A stretch of DNA of 64,000 bases from CAUPWF01 sp036656795 (GCA_036656795.1 JAVXHR010000007.1:23364-87363); one strand, 5' to 3'; numbered from the stretch's first letter, positions 43,340 to 52,646 are shown. The notes: generated from the letters alone by a model not told the origin. Made by a program: numbers and translations.

Positions 43340-44230
43340 ATGAATTATCAGCAATTTGTCAGTGCAATAGAGGTTAGAATCAAACAATGTATGAAAGGAA
43401 ATATGTCTATTTGTATTCATACCGCGATAAAAAATAATGGAATGGAACGTAAAGGAATTACCGTAAGCGAGCGAGGAATTAATATCTCTCCTACAATTTA
43501 TCTGGAAGAGTATTATGAACAATTTCAAAATGGAAAGTCTATGGAACAAATTGTAGATAAAATTTTGGAGTTGTATCAAGAAGTACGTTTTGAACATTCA
43601 TGGGAAGTGGATTGTGTACAGGACTATGATAAAATCAAGAAAAAAATTGTATATAAGATTATTAATCTAGAAGCCAATCGAAAATTATTGGAAGAGATGC
43701 CTTATATCTCATATCTAGATTTGGCAATTGTCTTCTATGTATTAATAGAATTGGGCAATCATGGAACCGCAACCATGTTAATCCAGAAAGATCATATGGA
43801 AAAATGGGGGATTACAAAAAAGAAATTATATCAAGATGCAACGCATAATACAAAGAAACTTTTACCAGAGAAATTTCAGACGATGATATCCGTAATTCAG
43901 GAAATACTTACAACAGAAGAATTAAAGGAGGAAACAGGTGAACTTCAAGAAGATATGCTTTATATCTTATCCAATCAAATGCGAAATTTTGGTGCGGCCT
44001 GTATCTTATATGAGGGGGTACTAGAAGAGATAGGCAGACAATTGGGAGAGAATTATTATGTGTTGCCAAGCAGTGTGCATGAAGTTATTATTATGCCTGA
44101 CAAACAGAATCCTTGCAGAAAGGATTTAGATGATATGATTACAGAAATAAATGAAACACAGGTAGAGGCAGAAGATGTTCTTTCTAATCATGCCTATTAT
44201 TATAATCGAAAAGAAAAAAGTTTTCAGTAA
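43340..44230 (+). CDS. DUF5688 family protein
   Basis: 296 residues with the family's start (MNYQQFVSAIEVRIKQCM, NNGMERKGITV, NISPTIYLEEYYEQFQNG) and C-terminal VLPSSVHEVIIMPD. DUF5688 proteins are abundant, often in several copies, in Lachnospiraceae. Their role is unknown. The Glu/His in the SSVHEVII region is conserved. AAGGAG lies seven bases before ATG. Confidence 0.85.
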   Translation: MNYQQFVSAIEVRIKQCMKGNMSICIHTAIKNNGMERKGITVSERGINISPTIYLEEYYEQFQNGKSMEQIVDKILELYQEVRFEHSWEVDCVQDYDKIKKKIVYKIINLEANRKLLEEMPYISYLDLAIVFYVLIELGNHGTATMLIQKDHMEKWGITKKKLYQDATHNTKKLLPEKFQTMISVIQEILTTEELKEETGELQEDMLYILSNQMRNFGAACILYEGVLEEIGRQLGENYYVLPSSVHEVIIMPDKQNPCRKDLDDMITEINETQVEAEDVLSNHAYYYNRKEKSFQ

Positions 44231-44260
44231 CCAGTAATTCAAATTGTCGAATGCTATTAC

Positions 44261-44289
44261 TTGACAAAATGAGCCAATCTTAGTATCAT
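44261..44289 (+). promoter_or_regulatory. Promoter of tRNA-Arg
   Basis: TTGACA (44261-44266), 17 bases, TATCAT (44284-44289), 19 bases before the tRNA 5' end. Confidence 0.75.
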
Positions 44290-44307
44290 CTTTAATGTAG
44301 TAGTTAT

Positions 44308-44379
44308 ACACCTGTAGCTCAGGGGATAGAGCACCGCCCTCCGGAGGCGGGTGCGGCGGTTCGAATCCGCCCAGGTGTG
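44308..44379 (+). tRNA. tRNA-Arg (anticodon CCG)
   Basis: Full cloverleaf: acceptor ACACCTG/CAGGTGT, D arm GCTC...GAGC, anticodon stem CCGCC/GGCGG with loop CTCCGGA, T arm GGCGG-TTCGAAT-CCGCC, discriminator G. Anticodon CCG reads CGG. CCA is not encoded. There is no terminator before the next coding gene 25 bases downstream. Confidence 0.97.
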
Positions 44380-44403
44380 TATACTTTTATAAGGAGGCAG
44401 TCG

Positions 44404-45024
44404 ATGGCAGGGTTAAAGAATGCAAAAGACTACTGCATGGGTTACTGGAAGTACCATAGAGCTAATTTTATTCTTGGTATAATGTGTGTAATTCTAATGG
44501 TTGCAGTAAGTTTGTTCTTTTTAACCAAAGATAAGGCACCTGTAGTTGTTTCAGCCATTCCGAAAGAACGGAATGAGGGTTGCAAGGTAATGCAAACCAA
44601 TCCTTTGGCAATGAATCAATATGATGATGTAAATACAGTTGTGCAACATTACTACGAGAGATTAGCTGATGATACAGAATTTGTAGAGCAATATGAGAAT
44701 GTACAAGTTTATACAAAACTAGGACAGTACAAAGACACCTATATTGTGTTTGCGTATTATGAGATGAAAATCAAAGATATCTATACAAAAGTTCCGGGGC
44801 TTGAGACATTATATGTAAGCAAGGGTAAAGATGATATATTAAAAGTAGAGACAGAAGTAAAAGATGATAAAACGAAGCAACTAATAGAGCATGTGATGCA
44901 ACATGATGATATACAAATGATTATTAATGAAGTACAGATACGATATGCAAGTGCAGTTCAATCAGATGCAACACTTCAAGAAGCACTATCTGACTTGCAA
45001 CAAGCATACAAAGATGGGAAGTAA
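44404..45024 (+). CDS. Membrane-anchored hypothetical protein
   Basis: 206 residues. One N-terminal membrane helix (ILGIMCVILMVAVSLFFL), then an extracellular domain (about 155 residues) of mixed helix/strand with VVQHYYERLADD and TYIVFAYYEMKIKDIYTK. The pattern suggests an NTF2-like cone fold, but this is a guess. ATG 44404 follows AAGGAGG; it starts 25 bases after the tRNA and seven bases before azlC. Confidence 0.72.
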   Translation: MAGLKNAKDYCMGYWKYHRANFILGIMCVILMVAVSLFFLTKDKAPVVVSAIPKERNEGCKVMQTNPLAMNQYDDVNTVVQHYYERLADDTEFVEQYENVQVYTKLGQYKDTYIVFAYYEMKIKDIYTKVPGLETLYVSKGKDDILKVETEVKDDKTKQLIEHVMQHDDIQMIINEVQIRYASAVQSDATLQEALSDLQQAYKDGK

Positions 45025-45030
45025 CAGGAG

Positions 45031-45735
45031 ATGTTAGGATACAAAAGAGCATTTAGAAAGGCGTTTTCATATACAATTCCGGTTTTAACGGGTTATCTTT
45101 TTATCGGGATTGCATTTGGTGTGATGTATGCCGAAAAAGGATACTCATTTTTATGGGCAATGTTAATGAGCCTGCTGGTTTATGCAGGCTCAGGACAATA
45201 CTTGGCAGTGAATTTTTTCGTGCCAGGTATTTCTTTTGTCCAAGTCATCTTTTTGACATTAATGGTAAATATTCGACATATATTTTATGGGATTTCGTTA
45301 TTGGACAAATTTAATAACATGGGGAAAAAAAGATGGTATATGATCTTTGGTTTAACAGATGAAACATATTCCTTATTATGTACAACTAAAGTTCCCGATG
45401 ACGTTGATGAGGGAAAGTTCTTATTCGCAATTTCAATTATGAATCAAAGTTACTGGATTATTGGCTCGGCAATTGGAGGGCTTGTAGGAGAATTATTGCC
45501 TTTTAATTCTGCGGGAATCGACTTTGCCATGACTGCATTATTCGTAGTTATTTTTGTAGAACAGTGGTTGGACAGACACAATCGTATACCGGCATTGATT
45601 GGATTAATAGGAGCGTTTATCTGTTTACAAATATTTGGAACACATAGTTTTGTGTTGCCAACTATGATTTTAATTACATTTTTATTATTGTTAGGGCGCA
45701 AGAAATTAGAGGAGGTGGAACAGGTATGCCATTAG
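45031..45735 (+). CDS. azlC: Branched-chain amino-acid exporter large subunit AzlC
   Basis: 234 residues with about six to seven membrane helices. Start region FSYTIPVLTGYLFIGIAFG, then MVNIRHIFYGISLL and TDETYSLLC are characteristic. With AzlD it exports branched-chain amino acids and analogues. CAGGAG directly abuts the ATG, a poor spacing, so expression may depend on the gene upstream. Overlaps azlD by ten bases. Confidence 0.92.
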   Translation: MLGYKRAFRKAFSYTIPVLTGYLFIGIAFGVMYAEKGYSFLWAMLMSLLVYAGSGQYLAVNFFVPGISFVQVIFLTLMVNIRHIFYGISLLDKFNNMGKKRWYMIFGLTDETYSLLCTTKVPDDVDEGKFLFAISIMNQSYWIIGSAIGGLVGELLPFNSAGIDFAMTALFVVIFVEQWLDRHNRIPALIGLIGAFICLQIFGTHSFVLPTMILITFLLLLGRKKLEEVEQVCH

Positions 45736-46061
45736 ATTCACGAACCTCTTTTCTTATTATCGTAGTTGTAGCATTAACTACATTTGCCACAAGGGTGACT
45801 CCTTTTCTCTTTTTTCCAAAAGGAAAAGAAATTCCTCATATGGTACAGTATCTTGGAAAAGTACTAACACCTGCAGTGATAGGGATGCTTGTTATCTATT
45901 GCTTGAAGAGTACACCAGTATTGGAATCGCCACATGGGTTGCCGGAGATTATTGCAGTGGTTAGTGTGGTGATACTTCATGTTTGGAAAAGAAATAATTT
46001 GTTGAGTATTGGAGTTGGAACAGCATTATATATGTTTTTAATACAAGTTGTATTTGGATAG
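45726..46061 (+). CDS. azlD: Branched-chain amino-acid exporter small subunit AzlD
   Basis: 111 residues, four membrane helices; TFATRVTPFLFFPKGKEIPH at the start is the family mark. Partner of AzlC. GAGGAGGTGG precedes the ATG within azlC. The operon ends at a strong terminator. Confidence 0.92.
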   Translation: MPLDSRTSFLIIVVVALTTFATRVTPFLFFPKGKEIPHMVQYLGKVLTPAVIGMLVIYCLKSTPVLESPHGLPEIIAVVSVVILHVWKRNNLLSIGVGTALYMFLIQVVFG

Positions 46062-46065
46062 GATT

Positions 46066-46100
46066 CAAAAAGGTTGCGCTTGATAAGCGCAACCTTTTTG
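46066..46100. terminator. Bidirectional terminator after azlD
   Basis: CAAAAAGGTTGCGC and GCGCAACCTTTTTG around seven bases; serves azlD and the convergent ABC permease gene. Confidence 0.92.
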
Positions 46101-46117
46101 AAAATGAAAGATGAAAA

Positions 46118-46918
46118 TTATAGAAGATTTATCTTTTTACGCATCAGATAATAAGTTGTGAGGTATGCAAGTCCACCGGATATAAAGGTTGAAATGGCAG
46201 AAAATTTTAGACACCACGTGATGTATGCAAGATAGACAGGAGCTGCTGCAGTTATTCCAATAGATGGATCTGATATATGAATCATAGAGAAAAATGATTC
46301 GCTGGAGAATAACGCCCCCGCCGTAATAAGCTTGAAAAGTATAATGAATACAAAGTAGGCAACAAGAGCGGCAAGGATACGATGACCGGAAAACAATTGT
46401 CCGATTGCAATACAACAATATAGAAGCACAACAGAGCTGATGCAACCAATTAGGGCTAATAAAAGAAGTATAAGAAATAAATAAATCACATTCATACCAA
46501 ATAGCGCGGTAACTTGTTCGTTTATTGTTTTGCCATATGATAAAATATCCAATGCAAAAAGAACAGAAGAACTTAACAGTATTGTATCTATCATAATCCA
46601 CAGACTTCCACTGAGCGTTTTAGAAAAAAGATGTTGTCCGACAGTAGTCGGTAATGTAAGAGAAAGATAGCCTTCATTGGTAAAGAAATTCTTGTAAAAC
46701 CGTATGGCAACAACAAAATTAGTGCTTAAAAATATTCCACCAAGTGCTATGATAAAGAAGAAAAGTAGCAATATCATAAGAGGGTGTGGGTGTGCTGTTG
46801 AAATATATGGTGTAAGAAAAAAACGTGCAAGTAATGTGATTGCAATTAAAAAAAGATGCAATGGTATTAGATAACGCGAGGTTGATTTTAAATCATAGAC
46901 TACTAATTTTTTTAACAT
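46118..46918 (-). CDS. ABC transporter membrane subunit (YtrA-operon type)
   Basis: 266 residues, six hydrophobic segments, no catalytic motifs. Its start overlaps the ATP-binding gene by seven bases, so it forms the membrane part of that transporter. The FYKNFFTNEGYLSLTLPTTV stretch between helices 2 and 3 resembles the coupling region seen in small ABC-2 permeases. Substrate unknown; antimicrobial peptide or cell-wall-stress export is typical of GntR/YtrA-controlled systems. Confidence 0.82.
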   Translation of the reverse strand: MLKKLVVYDLKSTSRYLIPLHLFLIAITLLARFFLTPYISTAHPHPLMILLLFFFIIALGGIFLSTNFVVAIRFYKNFFTNEGYLSLTLPTTVGQHLFSKTLSGSLWIMIDTILLSSSVLFALDILSYGKTINEQVTALFGMNVIYLFLILLLLALIGCISSVVLLYCCIAIGQLFSGHRILAALVAYFVFIILFKLITAGALFSSESFFSMIHISDPSIGITAAAPVYLAYITWCLKFSAISTFISGGLAYLTTYYLMRKKINLL

Positions 46919-47610
46919 TGGAATACCTCCCTAAACACAGTATCAATAGATTTGTTATGTGTGGAACGAATCTCATCTACAGTAGCATTCAGCGTTAATG
47001 TGCCGTCTTTTATAAATAAGACACGATCCAAGATATTCTCAACATCGGAGATTAAATGGGTTGAGAGCAAAATAGTAGCTTCTTCATTGTAATTCTCAAT
47101 AATAGTATGGAGTATATAGTCTCTGGCTGCAGGATCTACACCACCAATGGGCTCATCTAGAATGTACAATTCTGCATCGCGACTCATAACAAGAATCAGT
47201 TGAACTTTCTCTTTGGTTCCTTTAGACAATGTGTGCAAACGAGATTCACGGTCAATTCCCAGATCAAGCAACATTTTTTCTGCCCGTGCAGGAATAAAAT
47301 TTTCATAAAAGTCTGTAAAATATTGAACCACATCTTTTACTTTCATCCAATCAATCAGATATGTTTGTTCAGGCAGATATGCAACGATTTTCTTAGTGTC
47401 AACACCCGGCGATTTATGGTTGACCATTACACAACCTTCCGTTGGAATTAAAAGTCCATTAATTAGTTTGATTAAGGTGGTTTTTCCACTTCCATTGGGC
47501 CCTAATAAGCCGACGATTTGACCTCGTTCTAATGTTAGATTTAGATTTGAAAGTGCGTAGAAATAATTGTATTTTTTAGTAAGTCCTTGACATTCTAGGA
47601 TTGGGTTCAT
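46912..47610 (-). CDS. ABC transporter ATP-binding protein
   Basis: 232 residues. Walker A GLLGPNGSGKTTL, signature LSKGTKEKVQ, Walker B ELYILDEPIGGVD, and switch His in LLSTHLISDVE. Middle gene of a GntR-ATPase-permease operon; follows the regulator without a gap. Confidence 0.93.
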   Translation of the reverse strand: MNPILECQGLTKKYNYFYALSNLNLTLERGQIVGLLGPNGSGKTTLIKLINGLLIPTEGCVMVNHKSPGVDTKKIVAYLPEQTYLIDWMKVKDVVQYFTDFYENFIPARAEKMLLDLGIDRESRLHTLSKGTKEKVQLILVMSRDAELYILDEPIGGVDPAARDYILHTIIENYNEEATILLSTHLISDVENILDRVLFIKDGTLTLNATVDEIRSTHNKSIDTVFREVFQC

Positions 47611-47979
47611 CTATAATCTCCTTTCTAGTTCTTGTATTACAAGTTTCAATACTTCGTCTTCTTGATATCCTAATTGTGTCATCTGTGAGAGAAATTCTTG
47701 AATATGGGAAGTAACTAGCTCGTGTTTCACGTGATTGAGCAGTGTTTCGTCTTCAGTAATATAGCGACCACTCGTTCTTTGAGAATATACAAGGCCATTT
47801 CGTTCTAATTCAACTAAGGCTTTTTGCATTGTATTGGGATTCACAGAGGCATCAAGTGCAAGGTCTCTCACAGAAGGAAGTTTATCTCCAGGCCGATAGA
47901 TACCGGATATAATATCTTGCTGAATTCGCTCCATAAGTTGTAGGTATATGGGACGATTATTATCGAGTTCCCATAACAT
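47611..47979 (-). CDS. GntR-family repressor, YtrA subfamily
   Basis: About 122 residues: a short protein made of the winged helix (RPIYLQLMERIQQDIISG, GDKLPSVRDLALDASVNPNT, YSQRTSGRYI) and two dimerisation helices without a ligand-binding domain, typical of YtrA. ATG 47979 follows GAGGTGAT; GTG 47988 is inside that site. It should repress its own operon through the inverted repeat at 48001-48022. Confidence 0.92.
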   Translation of the reverse strand: MLWELDNNRPIYLQLMERIQQDIISGIYRPGDKLPSVRDLALDASVNPNTMQKALVELERNGLVYSQRTSGRYITEDETLLNHVKHELVTSHIQEFLSQMTQLGYQEDEVLKLVIQELERRL

Positions 47980-48000
47980 AGGTATCACCTCATTTCATTA

Positions 48001-48047
48001 TTGTACTACATGGTTAATACAATAATACAAAAAAATCAGTTTGTCAA
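48001..48047 (-). promoter_or_regulatory. Promoter and operator of the GntR/ABC operon
   Basis: Reverse strand TTGACA (48047-48042), 17 bases, TATTGT (48024-48019). TTGTACTA-N6-TAATACAA (48001-48022, one mismatch between arms) overlaps the -10 element and start point, as expected for self-repression. Confidence 0.55.
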
Positions 48048-48054
48048 TTACTAT

Positions 48055-48083
48055 TTCACAAATAATAGAAATAGTGTTATAAT
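48055..48083 (+). promoter_or_regulatory. gdpP promoter
   Basis: TTCACA (48055-48060), 17 bases, TATAAT (48078-48083) with a TG extension one base before the -10 element. The start codon is 38 bases downstream. Confidence 0.75.
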
Positions 48084-48120
48084 ATGAAGCGTAACTCTAA
48101 AGCATTGAGGGTGGAGGATT

Positions 48121-50166
48121 ATGAAACGAAATATAAAGTTAAAAGGACAACTACGTCTTTATATGCAATGGCCGGCTATTATGACGATTTTATTAATGGG
48201 TATGAATATATGGATTTACATGATAGATGATAGAGCAGGATTGCTAATGTCTGCCTTTATTGTGATATATGCAATTATTGTTTGCATCTTATATGTCTAT
48301 AACAAGTCATTGATTTTAGCAGATTTGGTTGAATTTGCAGCTCAGTACGGTGTGGTGCAGAATACATTATTAAAAGAACTGGCAGTACCTTATGCTATCT
48401 TATTGGAAGATGGAAAATTAATTTGGATGAATGACCAATTTTTGGCGGTCCTGGGAAAGAGACAAAAACAAGATGTATACTTGAGCAAATTCATTCCGGA
48501 ATTGAATCGTGGAACATTTCCGAAGGAGGATCAAAAGATACAGATAGATATTCAATATAATGATAGAGATTACATTGCAGAGATGTGCAGGGTATCGGTG
48601 GAAGGATTTAGTGATACAGAACAGCTATTACAGTTGCCAGAAGAAACCGAGTATTTTATCGCGGTGTATCTAAAAGATGTTACGGAAATTAATTCTTATA
48701 TTAGAACGAATGAAGCACAACGTTTAGTTGCCGGTTTGATTTATATTGATAATTATGACGAAGTTATGGAAAGTGTAGAAGAAGTACGGCAGTCTTTGCT
48801 GGTAGCGTTGATTGATCGTAAAATCAATCAATACATATCGGGAATTGATGGTATTGTTAAAAAGATGGAAAAAGACAAATATTTTATTGTCATTAAGAAA
48901 GAATTTTTGGGAACATTGGAACAGGATAAGTTCTCTGTTTTAGAAGATGTTAAAGGTGTCAATATTGGAAATGAAATGCCGGCAACACTTAGTATTGGAT
49001 TGGGTTTGAGTATTGATACTTATGCTCAAAGTTATGATTATGCCAGGGTTGCAATTGATTTGGCGTTAGCGCGTGGTGGAGATCAAGCAGTTATTAAAGA
49101 TTGTGAAGGTATCACTTATTATGGCGGAAAACGTGAACAGACATCAAAGAATACTCGTGTGAAGGCAAGGGTTAAGGCGGAAGCATTGCGAGAATTCATT
49201 AGTGGGAAAGAAAAAGTCATTGTAATGGGGCATAAAATCAGTGATGTGGATTCTTTTGGAGCAGCAATTGGAATCTACTGTGCTGCAGCGGCCATGGAGA
49301 AAAAGGCACATATTGTAATAAATGATATTACGGTATCTGTAAGGCCATTATATGATGCATTTTCTAATGATTCGGCATATGCAGAGGATTTGTTTATTAC
49401 GTCTCATGAAGCAGAACGTTTAGTAGATGAAAGTACAATGGTAGTTGTAGTGGATACAAATAAGCCTGCGATGACAGAGTGTGAAGAATTATTAAAATTG
49501 ACAAATACGATTGTGGTACTTGATCATCATCGTCAGAGCAGTGAAATGATTGAGAATGCAATTCTTTCCTATATTGAGCCATACTCCTCATCTTCTTGTG
49601 AGATGGTAGCAGAGGTATTGCAATATATTGTTGATGATATTCGACTTTCCAGTCGAGAAGCAAATTGTTTGTACGCAGGAATTATGATTGATACGAACAA
49701 TTTCATGAACCGTACGGGGGTAAGAACTTTTGAAGCAGCAGCCTTTTTAAGAAGGTGCGGGGCGGACATTACTTACATTAGAAAATTGTTTCGTGATGAT
49801 ATGAAGTCATATCGGGCCAAAGCAGCGATTATCAGTACTGCGGAAGTATATTGTAAGGAATATGCAATTGCGACTTGTGTGCAGAAGAATATTGATAGTC
49901 CTACAATTATAGGTGCTCAGGCAGCCAATGAATTATTAAATATAGATCAGATGAAGGCATCTTTTGTGCTGACTGTATATAATAATAAAATATACGTAAG
50001 TGCACGTTCGATAGATGAAGTGAATGTGCAGGTTATTATGGAACGATTAGGTGGTGGTGGACATATCAATACAGCAGGAGCACAGTTTGACCATATTGAC
50101 ATGGATGCGGCTGTGAATAAGCTAAAACAAACCATAGATGCTATGATAGAAGAAGGAGATATATAA
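48121..50166 (+). CDS. gdpP: Cyclic-di-AMP phosphodiesterase GdpP
   Basis: Cleaves c-di-AMP, controlling turgor, wall stress and beta-lactam tolerance. 681 residues: two N-terminal membrane helices (about 17-60), a PAS-like domain, a degenerate GGDEF domain without the GGDEF motif, and a DHH/DHHA1 phosphoesterase: MGHKISDVDSFG, VVVDTNKP, VVLDHHRQ and GGGGHINTAGAQ. First gene of the standard gdpP-rplI-dnaB set. Confidence 0.96.
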   Translation: MKRNIKLKGQLRLYMQWPAIMTILLMGMNIWIYMIDDRAGLLMSAFIVIYAIIVCILYVYNKSLILADLVEFAAQYGVVQNTLLKELAVPYAILLEDGKLIWMNDQFLAVLGKRQKQDVYLSKFIPELNRGTFPKEDQKIQIDIQYNDRDYIAEMCRVSVEGFSDTEQLLQLPEETEYFIAVYLKDVTEINSYIRTNEAQRLVAGLIYIDNYDEVMESVEEVRQSLLVALIDRKINQYISGIDGIVKKMEKDKYFIVIKKEFLGTLEQDKFSVLEDVKGVNIGNEMPATLSIGLGLSIDTYAQSYDYARVAIDLALARGGDQAVIKDCEGITYYGGKREQTSKNTRVKARVKAEALREFISGKEKVIVMGHKISDVDSFGAAIGIYCAAAAMEKKAHIVINDITVSVRPLYDAFSNDSAYAEDLFITSHEAERLVDESTMVVVVDTNKPAMTECEELLKLTNTIVVLDHHRQSSEMIENAILSYIEPYSSSSCEMVAEVLQYIVDDIRLSSREANCLYAGIMIDTNNFMNRTGVRTFEAAAFLRRCGADITYIRKLFRDDMKSYRAKAAIISTAEVYCKEYAIATCVQKNIDSPTIIGAQAANELLNIDQMKASFVLTVYNNKIYVSARSIDEVNVQVIMERLGGGGHINTAGAQFDHIDMDAAVNKLKQTIDAMIEEGDI

Positions 50167-50168
50167 TT

Positions 50169-50615
50169 ATGAAAGTAATATTGTTAGAAGATGTAAAATC
50201 CCTTGGGAAAAAGGATGAAATTGTAACGGTAAGTGATGGGTATGCAAGAAATTTTATCTTGCATAAAAATCTTGGCATTGAAGCAACGAATAAGAATTTA
50301 AATGATTGGAAATTAAAAAAAGCAAATGAAGATAAATTGGCACAGGAACAATTAGAAGCGGCAAGAGCTCTCGCAAAAAAAATTGAAGCCGGAAAAGTGG
50401 AATTATATATTAAGACAGGTGAGAGTGGAAAGACTTTTGGCTCTATTTCTACAAAAGAAATTGCTTCAGCTGTAAAAGAACAAATGGGGTATGATATTGA
50501 AAAAAAGAAAATTCAGCTAAAAGATGTTCTAAAGACATTAGGTACACATACCGTTCCGGTAAAAGTGCATCCAAAAGTAATTGCAGAATTAAAGGTAGTT
50601 GTACTAGAAGCCTAG
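50169..50615 (+). CDS. rplI: 50S ribosomal protein L9
   Basis: 148 residues. MKVILLEDVKSLGKKDEIV, GYARNFILHKNLGIEAT, a long connecting helix, and the C-terminal domain (GKTFGSISTKEIASAV). Starts two bases after the gdpP stop. Confidence 0.97.
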   Translation: MKVILLEDVKSLGKKDEIVTVSDGYARNFILHKNLGIEATNKNLNDWKLKKANEDKLAQEQLEAARALAKKIEAGKVELYIKTGESGKTFGSISTKEIASAVKEQMGYDIEKKKIQLKDVLKTLGTHTVPVKVHPKVIAELKVVVLEA

Positions 50616-50627
50616 GAGGAACATAAG

Positions 50628-51968
50628 ATGGATGAAGCGCTCATTAAACGAGTGTTGCCACACAGTATAGAGGCGGAACAATCTGTAGTTGGTTCGATGT
50701 TGATGGATAAAGAAGCAATTTTGACATCTTCAGAGATTATTAGTGGCGAAGATTTTTATCAGACAGCATATGGAATCATATTTGATTCTGTAGTGGAATT
50801 ATTTAATGAAGGAAAACCGGTAGATTTAGTAACCTTGCAAGAACGCTTAAAAGAAAAAGATGTTCCGGGTGAGATTAGTAGTTTGGAATTTGTAAGAGAT
50901 CTTGTGACAGCGGTTCCAACATCGGCAAATGTAAAATATTATGCAGAGATTGTTGCAGACAAATCGATGCTTCGAAGACTTATTAAGTTGAATGAAGAAA
51001 TAGCAAATACCTGTTATCTGGCAAAAGAGCCACTAGAATCCGTGTTAGAGACAACAGAAAAAAAAATATTTGAATTAGTCCAAAAACGAAATAGTGGCGA
51101 TTATGTCCCTATTAAGGACGTTGTGTTAACAGCACTGGAGAGAATTGAAATGGCGTCGAAGAATAAAGGAAGCGTCACAGGAATTCCAACAGGGTTTATT
51201 GACCTCGATTATAAGATGTCAGGATTACAACCATCGGATTTGATACTTGTTGCGGCAAGACCATCTATGGGAAAGACGGCATTTGTTCTTAATATTGCAC
51301 AATATGTATCTTTTAAAGTGAATAAGACTGTTGCAGTATTTAGCCTGGAGATGTCTAAAGAACAACTGGTTAATCGATTGTTTTCGCTAGAATCGCAAGT
51401 GGATTCGCAGTCAATTCGTACAGGTAATCTAAAGGATACGGATTGGGATAAATTAATTGAAGGTGCAGGAACTATAGGAAAGTCTAATTTGATTATAGAT
51501 GATACTCCAGGCATCTCTATCTCAGAACTTCGTTCAAAGTGCAGAAAATACAAATTAGAGCATCATCTTGATGTGATTATTATAGATTATTTGCAATTGA
51601 TGTCAGGCCGTGTGGGAAGCAGAAATGATTCTAGACAACAGGAAATCTCAGATATATCAAGGTCATTAAAAAGTTTGGCAAGGGAGTTGTCTGTGCCGGT
51701 AATCGCTTTATCTCAATTAAGCCGTGCGGTAGAACAGCGTCCAGATCACAGACCTATGTTATCGGATCTAAGAGAATCCGGTGCCATTGAACAGGATGCG
51801 GACGTTGTGATGTTTATATATCGAGATGATTATTATAATAAAGATACGGAACATCCGAATCAAGCGGAAATTATTATTGCAAAACAAAGGAATGGCCCTA
51901 TAGGAACGATAAATCTTACTTGGTTACCTAATTATACAAAGTTTGCGAATTCTATACGACAAGAATAA
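50628..51968 (+). CDS. dnaB: Replicative DNA helicase DnaB
   Basis: 446 residues. N-terminal primase-interaction domain (LPHSIEAEQSVVGSMLMD) and RecA-like motor with Walker A ARPSMGKTAF, Walker B IIIDYLQLMSG and LSQLSRAVEQRPD. CTAGGAGG precedes the ATG. No intein. Confidence 0.97.
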   Translation: MDEALIKRVLPHSIEAEQSVVGSMLMDKEAILTSSEIISGEDFYQTAYGIIFDSVVELFNEGKPVDLVTLQERLKEKDVPGEISSLEFVRDLVTAVPTSANVKYYAEIVADKSMLRRLIKLNEEIANTCYLAKEPLESVLETTEKKIFELVQKRNSGDYVPIKDVVLTALERIEMASKNKGSVTGIPTGFIDLDYKMSGLQPSDLILVAARPSMGKTAFVLNIAQYVSFKVNKTVAVFSLEMSKEQLVNRLFSLESQVDSQSIRTGNLKDTDWDKLIEGAGTIGKSNLIIDDTPGISISELRSKCRKYKLEHHLDVIIIDYLQLMSGRVGSRNDSRQQEISDISRSLKSLARELSVPVIALSQLSRAVEQRPDHRPMLSDLRESGAIEQDADVVMFIYRDDYYNKDTEHPNQAEIIIAKQRNGPIGTINLTWLPNYTKFANSIRQE

Positions 51969-52025
51969 GCTTGTCATAATTTGACGATGAAAAAATAGTG
52001 AGATGACTCTCAAATGTGCTATGAT

Positions 52026-52062
52026 ATAACTATTACATCTACAGGCAGGATGTAATAGTTAT
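52026..52062 (+). terminator. Hairpin between dnaB and the MerR-like gene
   Basis: Perfect 14-base arms ATAACTATTACATC and GATGTAATAGTTAT around nine bases, followed by a weak T-rich tail (CTTATTATA). It ends 24 bases before the next start, so it may terminate the dnaB transcript or regulate the next gene. Confidence 0.55.
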
Positions 52063-52085
52063 CTTATTATATGGGGGGTTATTGT

Positions 52086-52646
52086 ATGGGCGAAGTTCAT
52101 TACATGATTTCAGAAGCGGCGAAAAGAGTAGAGGCTGATTCTCAGATTTTGGAATATTGGGAAGAGGAACTAGAATTACCAATTGAGCGAACTGAAATGG
52201 GACATCGATTCTATACAGAAGAGGATATACAGCTACTACGCTGTATCAAAGAATTAAAAGAGCAGGGAATCCAATTAAAAGACTTAAAGGGACTGATTCC
52301 GGATATGTTGCGTACCAAAGAACAGCTGAAACAACGTAGAAAAAAACGAGAAGAATATGAACATGAAATATCCAACTTTTCAGTAGATAATGCGTTAGAA
52401 GACAAGATGGAACAAATATTCAGAATGGTACTTCTTGATAATAATCATGTGCTGGAAAGTGGAATAAGTCAGGTGGTTTCCAATAAAGTGACAAAAGAGA
52501 TAGATTATTTGTTGCAGGCAAAAGAGCGGCAAGAGGAGGAACAATTTCGGAAATTGGATCATCTGATACGACAGCAACAAACAATGCGTAAAGAATCTGC
52601 CAAATCTATGGCTACAAGAAAGTTAAGAAAACTATTCGATATGTAA
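52086..52646 (+). CDS. MerR-type HTH protein with coiled coil, RacA-like
   Basis: About 186 residues. N-terminal MerR winged helix (MISEAAKRVEADSQILEYWE, HRFYTEEDIQLLRCIKELKE), then long charged helices (LKQRRKKREEYEHEISNFS, KERQEEEQFRKLDHLIRQQQ). This is the layout of RacA and similar chromosome-anchoring proteins; MerR-type activators normally have a short effector domain instead. A role in DNA organisation during sporulation is possible but not shown. ATG 52086 follows GGGGGGTT. Confidence 0.78.
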   Translation: MGEVHYMISEAAKRVEADSQILEYWEEELELPIERTEMGHRFYTEEDIQLLRCIKELKEQGIQLKDLKGLIPDMLRTKEQLKQRRKKREEYEHEISNFSVDNALEDKMEQIFRMVLLDNNHVLESGISQVVSNKVTKEIDYLLQAKERQEEEQFRKLDHLIRQQQTMRKESAKSMATRKLRKLFDM

